From Desulfuromonadaceae bacterium (lineage in GTDB: Bacteria > Desulfobacterota > Desulfuromonadia > Geobacterales > Pseudopelobacteraceae), in NCBI GenBank assembly GCA_028686145.1, contig JAQUCQ010000138.1:1-8251 (forward strand): a stretch of 8,251 bases of DNA, given 5' to 3'. Below are positions 1-6,550 of this stretch, piece by piece. A program made the translations under genes and the position numbers. Positions within the stretch are counted from its first letter, which is position 1. Every line of letters begins with the position of its first letter. The notes below the pieces were generated by a model that was given only the letters and a program-made list of their open reading frames with translations, ran no database searches and had not been told where the DNA came from.

Positions 1-277
1 TGCTCAACCCATAATCACGCATAAGAATTTTGAAAAGATTATCGCCGGCTTTTACCGTGTAGAAGCCCCCTGTGGCAAACGTGGATGTTCGCTTTGCATG
101 GGTACGGACCGAGCGTTTTGCTTTAACACGATGAGGTTTTGCAACACTCTTCAAACCCGACAGTGTCTGTGGATCAAGATCAAAACGCGGATCAATTATC
201 GCATACGCGCAAGTCACATAGATCAGCATACCGAGACAGACGACTAAGGATAAGCGGATCTTTAAAAAGTGAGGCAT
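1..277 (-). CDS. Secreted LysM-domain protein, N-terminal part (runs off left edge)
   Basis: This is the first 92 codons of a gene that continues past the left edge; the ATG is at 277-275. A GGAG Shine-Dalgarno lies just upstream (minus strand GCGGAGACAAAATG). Residues 1-26 look like a Sec signal peptide: basic start (KIR), hydrophobic core (LSLVVCLGMLIYVT) and a likely signal peptidase I site after AYA. No convincing lipobox is present. Residues 30-70 form a basic, Ser/Thr-containing spacer. From about residue 72 a LysM repeat begins (YTVKAGDNLFKILMRDYG), with the typical Y-V-x-x-G-D-x-L-x-x-I pattern. LysM domains bind N-acetylglucosamine polymers such as peptidoglycan, so the protein probably acts in the periplasm or at the cell wall. 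The rest of the protein, including any catalytic domain, is outside the window, so its function cannot be named. A near-consensus promoter lies just upstream. Confidence 0.85.
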   Translation of the reverse strand, partial: MPHFLKIRLSLVVCLGMLIYVTCAYAIIDPRFDLDPQTLSGLKSVAKPHRVKAKRSVRTHAKRTSTFATGGFYTVKAGDNLFKILMRDYGLS

Positions 278-328
278 TTTGTCTCCGCACAGGTGCAATA
301 TTATTAAGATACGATTAAGTTTTGGCGG

Positions 329-357
329 GTTATAGCGTACGCAAAAATATAAGTCAA
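329..357 (-). promoter_or_regulatory. Sigma70-type promoter for the LysM gene
   Basis: On the minus strand, TTGACT (352-357) is followed by exactly 17 bp and then TATAAC (329-334). Each hexamer matches the consensus at five of six positions. The -35 box begins one base after the TAA of the upstream 532-codon gene. The predicted start would give a leader of about 45 nt before the LysM ATG. This suggests the LysM gene can be expressed independently of its upstream neighbour. It is a prediction from sequence only. Confidence 0.7.
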
Positions 358-358
358 C

Positions 359-1957
359 TTAGTTTATTGATACAACGAAAGCTTTTATAGCCCCGTTTTG
401 CCTGTAAATCTTAACTTCGCCTTTATTCTGAATCTTGCCGTTTTCAATCCGGACACCAGCTTTCGAGCTTCGAGAGGTTATCCGGTAATCCGCGCTCCCA
501 ACAAGGTCGATCAAAATCGATTTTAACAAAGTTTCTGAAACAGACGCATCTTTCACCGCCAGGACCTGTACCGCTTGTATATGACCAGAAGCACTGAACA
601 CCCTGAATTCATGTTGTTTACCAACATAGCGCTCCCAACCGGGATGCTTCAGCGCATAGGTGCTGTCGTGCCCATCTTTTGAAATAAATGCAGGAAGCGG
701 CGTGATCATTTCCGGTTGCGGAACGGGGGAAGGAGCCGTTTTTATAACTGGTGCAACTACCGGTGCCAGTACCGGTGCTTGCTTTGCACCTGATAATGAC
801 GGTATGAACCGCTGCTTCAGTGAACTTACCAGTTGAGGCTTTTGAGTGCCAAGATACCAGCCACCTCCGGCAACAATGACGCACATCAGGGTAATAACAA
901 CGCTGCGCCTGACAAACAGGGATTCTGACCGGTAGTTCTCTTCAAATGCCAGCAGTAAATCTTCGGGAATATGTTCCTCCTGTTGAGGAGTATTCTTACT
1001 GATTTTAAATTCTGCAGCCTGTGGAGGCATAACTGGCGGTAAAACCGTCTTCGTACCTTTTTTTTCAGCCAGAGAGTCAGAAACTTTTGCCAACTTATTT
1101 TTATGGACAGGAGTTTTATCAGATACAGGTGATTCAGCAAAAACATGTGCTAGCGGTTTTACAGAGGCCGTTTTGGGTTTTGAAGAAACTTTTAAAACCG
1201 CTTCCGACTTATCAGTATCAGCATCAGCATCAGGAGAAGATTCTGCGGCAGAGCCTCCTTCCCCGTGGCCTTTGACACCTTCAAGGAGAAGAATTTCCGC
1301 CAGAGAGTCGTTGATGGACTGTGCCCTATCGGACTCAACGCTTCCGGTAACGTTTTCAAGAGGTACGTGAGCTTCTGGCTGTGGAACTATTGACAATTCC
1401 CCGACTGCATTGTCAGGAGGTGATGCTAGTGGAGTTTGTTCGTCAACAACAGGGAAAACTGACTTTTCAAGATCGGATAAAAAATCATCCACGAGTTTGT
1501 CTGCATCCGCACGAGACTCAACAGGAACGGATACTGGCAATCGGACTGAACTTTGTACCGCTTTCGGTGGAATATAGATTTTTTCCCACTTTTCGCCAAG
1601 CAGCAATTTGAGAGTATCTTTCAACTCTTCTACAAGTTTGTCATCCGGCTGACTCAAATCAATAAGATGTTCATACAGCCCCTTGACTGCCCTGGCCGGA
1701 CCATTTCCTGAGTGGAGAAGAATAAACGTCGGCGCACTGTTTCCAAGCAACATCTGGATATGGCGGGCAACGCTTTCCCCGGTAACGCCACCAATCTTAT
1801 CTTGAATACAGACAGTACATGGACGTTTTTCAAACACATCCTTCAAGCCGTTATCAAAGTCAGTTACGACATCGATCACAACCTTAAGAACAGGCTGAAG
1901 CGTACGTTTGATATATTCAACCTTTGGACTATCTGATATGAAAAGCAGGTTAAGCAT
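359..1957 (-). CDS. Membrane protein with degenerate receiver-like domain and C-terminal extracytoplasmic domain
   Basis: I do not recognise a named family for this 532-residue protein. Residues 1-120 resemble a response-regulator receiver: a beta strand LLFISDS at 3-10, the phospho-acceptor-like strand CTVCIQDKIGG with Asp53, and FILLHSG with Ser83 in the Thr/Ser position. The usual acidic pair is reduced to one Asp (D9), and the conserved Lys near residue 101 is absent (HLIDLSQP), so phosphorylation is doubtful. Residues 130-345 are a long acidic, Ser/Pro/Ala-rich and probably disordered linker. A single transmembrane helix spans about 352-370. After it come a Pro/Val-rich spacer (about 395-416, PVLAPVVAPV) and a C-terminal domain of about 95 residues (438-532) that should be outside the cytoplasm. 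The start is supported by AAAGG upstream and by beginning right at the first receiver strand. A promoter precedes it and a LysM-protein gene follows. A role in envelope signalling or assembly is inference. Confidence 0.8.
   Translation of the reverse strand: MLNLLFISDSPKVEYIKRTLQPVLKVVIDVVTDFDNGLKDVFEKRPCTVCIQDKIGGVTGESVARHIQMLLGNSAPTFILLHSGNGPARAVKGLYEHLIDLSQPDDKLVEELKDTLKLLLGEKWEKIYIPPKAVQSSVRLPVSVPVESRADADKLVDDFLSDLEKSVFPVVDEQTPLASPPDNAVGELSIVPQPEAHVPLENVTGSVESDRAQSINDSLAEILLLEGVKGHGEGGSAAESSPDADADTDKSEAVLKVSSKPKTASVKPLAHVFAESPVSDKTPVHKNKLAKVSDSLAEKKGTKTVLPPVMPPQAAEFKISKNTPQQEEHIPEDLLLAFEENYRSESLFVRRSVVITLMCVIVAGGGWYLGTQKPQLVSSLKQRFIPSLSGAKQAPVLAPVVAPVIKTAPSPVPQPEMITPLPAFISKDGHDSTYALKHPGWERYVGKQHEFRVFSASGHIQAVQVLAVKDASVSETLLKSILIDLVGSADYRITSRSSKAGVRIENGKIQNKGEVKIYRQNGAIKAFVVSIN
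1211..1234. repeat. Short tandem hexanucleotide repeat inside the receiver-like gene
   Basis: Four head-to-tail copies of a 6-bp unit (atcagy/atcagg) lie in the linker-coding part of the 532-residue protein. They encode an alternating Asp run (PDADADTD, residues 242-249). Because the unit is a multiple of three, copy-number change would lengthen or shorten the acidic linker without a frameshift. Confidence 0.6.
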
Positions 1958-1985
1958 GGAGGCCCTTTAAATTAATGTAACTGTC

Positions 1986-2014
1986 TATGTACACGGGCCA
2001 CTTGCAATTGTCAA
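1986..2014 (-). promoter_or_regulatory. Sigma70-type promoter for the receiver-like membrane protein
   Basis: On the minus strand a perfect TTGACA (2009-2014) is followed by 17 bp and a weaker TACATA (1986-1991). Transcription would begin roughly 20-25 nt before the ATG at 1957. The strong -35 with a poor -10, together with the inverted repeat around the -35 box, would fit a regulated promoter. It lies 44 bp or more past the sucA stop, so the downstream gene need not depend on sucA transcription. It is predicted from sequence only. Confidence 0.55.
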
Positions 2015-2027
2015 CAGCAATTGGGCC
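1996..2027. repeat. Imperfect inverted repeat around the -35 box (possible operator)
   Basis: GGCC (1996-1999) and GGCC (2024-2027) flank two CAATTG hexamers (2005-2010 and 2018-2023) separated by 7 bases. On one side there is an extra 5-base stretch between GGCC and CAATTG. GCAATTG also occurs as a direct repeat with a 13-bp period. The TTGACA box lies between the two hexamers, overlapping the first. No T-run follows on either strand, so it is not a factor-independent terminator. A repressor site is the likelier reading, but no known regulator motif is recognised. Confidence 0.4.
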
Positions 2028-2057
2028 ATAATATAAGTAAAATTGCTTAGTTACGTC

Positions 2058-4751
2058 CTATTCTAAAAATGCGGCTGCCAGGATTTTCGCCTGCTGCTCT
2101 GCATGAATATGGTGAGACCCCACGGCTGGGCAGGAATCTGCCGGCCGACCTATGTACGCAACTGAAGCTGATAGTCCTTTGAAATACCGTTCAATATACT
2201 GCCAGGTTCCCATATTTTCCGGTTCTTCCTGAACCCAATATAATTTACAGTCATCCCTGCACTGATCAATGACACCTTTTACGGCATTGACGTCCAGCGG
2301 GTATAACTGCTCAATCCGGACGATGACAGTAGTAGTTTGTGACAATCGGACACGTTCTTCTTCCAACTCGTAATATATTTTTCCGCTGCAGAACAGAATC
2401 TGCCGGGCAACAGAAATATCACCGGAGCCAACAATGCAGGTTTGAAAAGTGCCCGAGCAGCATTCAGCAACGGTAGAGATGCAGATCGGATGGCGCAATA
2501 GACTTTTGGGGGTAAACACTACCAATGGCTTTCTAAATGTTTGCAGCATCTGGCGTCTGAGCAGGTGAAACATCTGTGCTGGCGTCGACGGACAGGTCAC
2601 GATCATATTTTCTGAAGCACAAAGTTGCAGATAACGCTCGACACGGGCGCTGGAATGTTCTGCGCCCTGTCCCTCATACCCGTGAGGGAGCAGCATTACC
2701 AGACCACTGGCACGATTCCATTTTGTTTCACCGCTGGCTACAAATTGATCAATAATAACCTGGGCTCCATTGGCAAAATCTCCAAACTGTGCTTCCCAAA
2801 GAGTAAGGGACTGCGGCGTTTCCAATGAATACCCGTATTCAAAGGCAAGGACACCAAACTCGGAAAGCAGACTGTTCCAGGCCTGAAAACCAGCTCCCTC
2901 GCGGGCAACTGTTTCAAGTGGTGTATAACTGCGTTCATCGTGGCTGTCGATCACAACACAATGGCGATGATTAAAGGTCCCGCGCTGTGAATCCTGGCCA
3001 GAAAGTCGTACGGAATATCCCTGATCAAGCAACGTTGCATACGCGAGGGTTTCGGCATTCCCCCAGTCGATCCCCTCCCCTTTAAGTACCGCCTCAAACC
3101 GTTTCTGAATCAGGGCACCAATTTTCACATGGGGCGTGAAACCGGACGGAAGGACGGCAAGCCGCCTGGCAGTTGTCACCAGTTTTTCAACAGATACAGC
3201 TGTTAGGACAGGTTCGGCACTGTAATTGGTGCTGATGGTACTCCACAGGTCAGAAAACCCAACCGGCCGATCATCTGGTGTTTTTTTGAGAGAAGATTCC
3301 AATGTGTCGCTGACGCGCCGTTCCATCATCTCCAAGGTATCCAAAGGAACTCCGCCCTCTTCTGCCAATGCAGCTGAATAGATGCGGTTTATCGAGGAGC
3401 GGGACGCTATCTTCTGATACATTATCGGCTGGGTGAATGCCGGCTCATCACCTTCGTTATGGCCGTGACGACGGTAGCAGATCAGCTCAACAACAACATC
3501 GCGATGAAATGTCCGGCGGTATGCCAAGGCAAGATCAACAGCATGCAGCGCTGATTCCGGAGCTTCGCCCTGAACATGAAAAATCGGGCAGGAGAGCATC
3601 TTGGCAACATCAGTGGCATAGCAGGTAGAACGGGAGTCTTTTGGAATAGTAGTAAAACCGATCTGATTATTAAGCACGATATGAATTGTCCCACCGGTTC
3701 CATAACCATCCAGCTGTGACATATTAAGAACTTCCATGACGCTTCCCTGCCCTGAGAAAGCCGCATCGCCATGGATCAGGACCGGAAGCACCCGACTGGT
3801 GCCATCAACGCCATAGCGGTCCTGTCTTGCACGACATTTACCCTCAACCACAGCATTTACTGCTTCAAGATGGCTAGGGTTTGCGGCAATTGTTACATGC
3901 AGCGGGTGTCCGTCAAGGTCAATATCGCACGAATATCCCTTGTGATATTTCACATCGCCATCTCCAATGAAACCAGGTGAAACGCTCTCCTTAAATTCTG
4001 CAAAAAGAGTTTCGTACGGCTTACGCAAAATATGCGTCAGCACGTTCAGTCTTCCACGATGCGACATTCCCATCACGACATCACTTATCCCAGCTTCTGG
4101 ACAATTGTGAACGATCCGATCCAGAACCGGAATCAGAATTTCTCCACCTTCAAGCGAAAAACGCTTTTGTCCAATAAATCTGCGATGCAGAAACTGCTCG
4201 AATAAAGCCGCTTGATTGAGTTTTTCCAGAATATGTAATTTTTCATCAATCGAAAAGTCAGGATGATTTCGACAGGGCTCCATGCGGTCAATCAGCCACT
4301 GCCGCTCATCCGGTTCCTGGATATGCATGAACTCAACACCCGTTTCCCGGCAATATGTTTCACGCATAGTTTCCAGAATTTCACGTAACGAAGCACGCGG
4401 TTTCAGAAATCGACGGCAGGCAAAGATGGTGTCAAGATCGCTTTCATCAAGTCCAAAAGTGGATAGTTCAAGCAGGGGGTGGAAAAGTTGACAAGGAGAG
4501 AGTGGATCAGTGCATGCCAGGAGATGACCAAGAGAACGATATCGATAAATAAGGGACTGGACTCCCGATAGTTTCAGCGCTTCCTGTTCGTTAACACCAC
4601 CATCACTGACGCGCACATTATCCAACCCAAGTGCAAAACCTGAGAAAAAATGCCGCCATTCCTCCGGTACAGAACCGGCTGAACGCTGCCATTGGCGGTA
4701 AAGTGTATCCAGCGATTCTCCCGACATGGCGGCCAGAAAATTTGCATCCAT
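2058..4751 (-). CDS. sucA: 2-oxoglutarate dehydrogenase E1 component (thiamine diphosphate-dependent)
   Basis: The E1 subunit decarboxylates 2-oxoglutarate with thiamine diphosphate and passes the succinyl group to the lipoyl group of E2, in the TCA cycle. The 897 residues are close to the family's usual length (about 930 in E. coli). The N-terminal segment (LDTLYRQWQRSAGSVPEEW, 14-32) is the conserved region tied to E2 binding. Core motifs follow in order: GMSHRGRLNVL (228-238), GDVKYHKGYS (265-274), NPSHLEAVN (291-299), the cofactor-binding GDAAFSGQG (328-336) with NNQIGFTT (361-368), RRHGHNEGDEPAFTQP (427-442), GQDSQRGTFNHRH (585-597), LWEAQFGDFANGAQ (651-664), LPHGYEGQGAEHSSAR (688-703), CPSTPAQMFHLLRRQ (720-734) and QEEPENMGTW (841-850). 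All key regions appear intact. The ATG at 4751 is preceded by GGGGA eight bases upstream. No sucB or lpd follows in the 2 kb downstream; the next gene has its own promoter. Confidence 0.97.
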   Translation of the reverse strand: MDANFLAAMSGESLDTLYRQWQRSAGSVPEEWRHFFSGFALGLDNVRVSDGGVNEQEALKLSGVQSLIYRYRSLGHLLACTDPLSPCQLFHPLLELSTFGLDESDLDTIFACRRFLKPRASLREILETMRETYCRETGVEFMHIQEPDERQWLIDRMEPCRNHPDFSIDEKLHILEKLNQAALFEQFLHRRFIGQKRFSLEGGEILIPVLDRIVHNCPEAGISDVVMGMSHRGRLNVLTHILRKPYETLFAEFKESVSPGFIGDGDVKYHKGYSCDIDLDGHPLHVTIAANPSHLEAVNAVVEGKCRARQDRYGVDGTSRVLPVLIHGDAAFSGQGSVMEVLNMSQLDGYGTGGTIHIVLNNQIGFTTIPKDSRSTCYATDVAKMLSCPIFHVQGEAPESALHAVDLALAYRRTFHRDVVVELICYRRHGHNEGDEPAFTQPIMYQKIASRSSINRIYSAALAEEGGVPLDTLEMMERRVSDTLESSLKKTPDDRPVGFSDLWSTISTNYSAEPVLTAVSVEKLVTTARRLAVLPSGFTPHVKIGALIQKRFEAVLKGEGIDWGNAETLAYATLLDQGYSVRLSGQDSQRGTFNHRHCVVIDSHDERSYTPLETVAREGAGFQAWNSLLSEFGVLAFEYGYSLETPQSLTLWEAQFGDFANGAQVIIDQFVASGETKWNRASGLVMLLPHGYEGQGAEHSSARVERYLQLCASENMIVTCPSTPAQMFHLLRRQMLQTFRKPLVVFTPKSLLRHPICISTVAECCSGTFQTCIVGSGDISVARQILFCSGKIYYELEEERVRLSQTTTVIVRIEQLYPLDVNAVKGVIDQCRDDCKLYWVQEEPENMGTWQYIERYFKGLSASVAYIGRPADSCPAVGSHHIHAEQQAKILAAAFLE

Positions 4752-4781
4752 TTAATACATCCCCGTTATCTCAGAATAGAC

Positions 4782-4809
4782 TGACGCACATGAAGTCCCT
4801 CATGCGTCA
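4782..4809. repeat. Inverted repeat in the sucA upstream region
   Basis: On the minus strand TGACG then CATGA pair with TCATG and CGTCA around a 6-base loop (GGGACT), with a 2-base bulge (TG) on the 3' side. This gives 10 base pairs in a 28-base element lying 31-58 bp before the sucA ATG. No T-run follows on either strand, so it is not a standard terminator. It may be an operator, or a leader stem-loop if transcription comes through from yihY. A TTGACG sequence overlaps its upstream edge, but no acceptable -10 sits at 16-18 bp. Confidence 0.45.
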
Positions 4810-4842
4810 AAACTGTTACTGTTACCGGCCCCGGTCTCCGGC

Positions 4843-6135
4843 TTATTTTGTAACCTTCATCAACAGTTCTCGTACAGTTACCCCTTCCAGAGAAGCCCGG
4901 CTGCCATCCCATCCCTGGCGTATGACATCTTCGGCAAGTTGCAGTACCGGTGTCGAAACCTGCAATGCCGCTTTGCCACGTAACGCACCGATAACCTCGC
5001 TTACCTGGAGTTCAGAGGGGTCACGGGCAGGCAGCCAACCGGACCCGCTTCCTGCAGTTGCAACCAGATAACCCAACTGTTCCAACTCATTGAAAACAGT
5101 TTCAAGCAAGAGCAGTGGCACGCCTAACTCATCAGCCAGATACTGGGCAGACGGCGGGATGCCGCCTTTTTGAAAATGAAGGCTCGCCTGCACCAGCACC
5201 GCCACTGCCAGTTCTTCACGCTCTGTCGCAGTCAAACGGGAAGCGCTACCTCCGGGCAGGCTGTGTCCATGGTGTTGATGGGCAAACACAATCTCCAGAC
5301 CGAACAGCACAATAAGCCAACTCGTATAAATCCAGACAAGAAAAACAGGAACTGCCGCCAGAGTTCCATAGATAGCATTATATTTGGCAACCCCAACCTG
5401 AAAGTGAAAGTAACCCCACTGCGCAAGCTCCCAGGCTGTGCCGGCTATAACACCTCCCGTTACGGCAGATTTAAAACGAATCCGGGTGTTCGGTATAAAA
5501 ATATACAGGAAAACCATGGCCACCCAGACACTGAGATATGGCAAAAAGCGAAACAACAACAGAATTGCATCGCCAAAATACGTATTCTGAATTATCCATT
5601 GCAGCATCCATTGGCTCTGCAAAGAGGAAGTCATGCTCGTCGCAGCAAGCAGCAAAATAGGACCGACGATAATGACACTCAAGTAATCGCTGAAACGTCT
5701 CTGAATCGAACGGGTCTCACTCACGCCCCAAACTGCGTTGAATGCCTCCTCAATATTCCCCATCAGTGAGATGACGGTCAGAATCAGCATCACAAGACCA
5801 ATGGCACCCATTGACTTCACATTGGTGTTATTTACATAGTCAACAATACGGGTGATTGTTTCTTCTGAATCACCTGCGATCCTTTGCAGAAAGGGCTCCA
5901 GCGCATTCTGCGCCCCAAGACCTTTGAGTACTGAAAAAGCAATGGCCAGGAACGGGACAAGCGATAGTACCGTGGTATAGGTGAGTGCAGCGGCACGCAA
6001 AAAGCCTTGGTGGATGGTAAAATTAATCGAAATTGAATAGACGGTCCGAAAAATTGAAAACAAACGCCCTTTCAAGCCTCGCCACTCATCGGGAGAATCA
6101 GTCTGTAATATGTCAGGAATTTTTTGATTCTGCAT
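4843..6135 (-). CDS. YihY/BrkB-family inner-membrane protein with C-terminal winged-helix-like domain
   Basis: This 430-residue protein belongs to the YihY/virulence factor BrkB family, once mislabelled ribonuclease BN. The molecular function of the family is not settled. The hydrophobic half has about six transmembrane segments, near residues 47-71, 108-127, 149-170, 187-213, 221-241 and 252-286. Family signatures are visible: FLRAAALTYTTVLSLVPFLA (45-64), the NAVWGV segment (133-138), YIFIPNTRIRFKSAVTGG (211-228) and IYGTLAAVPVFLVWIY (255-270). Residues 300-430 are soluble and cytoplasmic by prediction. Within them, an ELAVAVL helix, a segment at 327-339 (PPSAQYLADELGV) and LLETVFNELEQLGYL (343-357) look like a winged helix of the type seen in Rrf2-like regulators. 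This long form occurs in many Proteobacteria. The ATG has a strong GAGGGG site upstream. It starts 37 bp after the small membrane protein gene, probably in the same transcript. Confidence 0.93.
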   Translation of the reverse strand: MQNQKIPDILQTDSPDEWRGLKGRLFSIFRTVYSISINFTIHQGFLRAAALTYTTVLSLVPFLAIAFSVLKGLGAQNALEPFLQRIAGDSEETITRIVDYVNNTNVKSMGAIGLVMLILTVISLMGNIEEAFNAVWGVSETRSIQRRFSDYLSVIIVGPILLLAATSMTSSLQSQWMLQWIIQNTYFGDAILLLFRFLPYLSVWVAMVFLYIFIPNTRIRFKSAVTGGVIAGTAWELAQWGYFHFQVGVAKYNAIYGTLAAVPVFLVWIYTSWLIVLFGLEIVFAHQHHGHSLPGGSASRLTATEREELAVAVLVQASLHFQKGGIPPSAQYLADELGVPLLLLETVFNELEQLGYLVATAGSGSGWLPARDPSELQVSEVIGALRGKAALQVSTPVLQLAEDVIRQGWDGSRASLEGVTVRELLMKVTK

Positions 6136-6172
6136 GCTGCCCCTCGCCGTAGCTCATATAACAGAAACACCT

Positions 6173-6538
6173 TTAAATGGTAATCGTCTCTCCCGGTCGG
6201 ACCCGCCTCTGTTCATTTCGGGTCGGAGCCTCTATTGAAGAAGAGAACAGATAAAAGAAGAGGAATATCATGGCAGAAACGCCAAGAACAATTGGCAGGA
6301 GGCGAATCTTGGCATCGTTTTTTAGCGGAGAAAGCACAAGACCAAAAGCCATCACGACAACACCATATCCACCAATCGCTGCCGCCCAGAACATTCCGAG
6401 ACTGTAGAGTCGACTCTCGGCAGTAGAGGACAATGAGAGCAAATCGGACAGTTGCACGTGATAAAAACTGGCCAGGATGATCAAAACCAGAGCCACCATA
6501 ACCAGGCGCATACCATTTCTTACAGAACGTCTACGCAC
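6173..6538 (-). CDS. Small three-helix membrane protein of unknown function (GTG start)
   Basis: I do not recognise this 121-residue protein. It has a basic N-terminus (RRRSVRNG) and three hydrophobic segments at about 9-27, 46-70 and 78-100, followed by a charged tail of about 20 residues (PTRNEQRRVRPGETITI). By the positive-inside rule the N-terminus is probably cytoplasmic, which would put the tail outside, although the tail is itself fairly basic. I see no catalytic motif. The GTG start is chosen because GGAGG lies six bases upstream; the next in-frame ATG (codon 10) would cut off the basic leader. The gene lies 12 bp after the YciO-type gene and 37 bp before the yihY-family gene, so it is likely cotranscribed with both. 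Confidence 0.8.
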   Translation of the reverse strand: MRRRSVRNGMRLVMVALVLIILASFYHVQLSDLLSLSSTAESRLYSLGMFWAAAIGGYGVVVMAFGLVLSPLKNDAKIRLLPIVLGVSAMIFLFFYLFSSSIEAPTRNEQRRVRPGETITI

Positions 6539-6544
6539 GGCCTA

Positions 6545-6549
6545 CCTCC
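6545..6549 (-). promoter_or_regulatory. Ribosome binding site that fixes the GTG start
   Basis: A perfect GGAGG on the minus strand lies one base after the upstream gene's TAA and six bases before GTG (6538-6536). It supports the GTG as the start of the small membrane protein instead of the ATG nine codons later. Confidence 0.75.
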
Positions 6550-6550
6550 A

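Noticed and set aside
1996..2027. Factor-independent terminator for sucA
   Set aside because: The inverted repeat is bulged and followed on the minus strand by GTGTACATAG, not a T-run.
4782..4815. sucA promoter using TTGACG as the -35 box
   Set aside because: At spacings of 16-19 bp no sequence resembles TATAAT, so only the inverted repeat is reported.
4821..4842. GC-rich CCGG repeats after the yihY-family stop as a possible terminator
   Set aside because: The possible hairpin has only a 4-bp stem with a 3-base loop, and no T-run follows directly. It is not strong enough to call.
4631..5071. 146-codon open frame on the plus strand
   Set aside because: It spans the start of sucA and the end of the yihY-family gene in antisense. 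The composition is low-information and no motif is visible.
5170..5769. 199-codon open frame on the plus strand
   Set aside because: It lies wholly antisense to the clear YihY-family gene. Its translation is Gln/Arg/Asn-rich with no domain, and no start signal was found.
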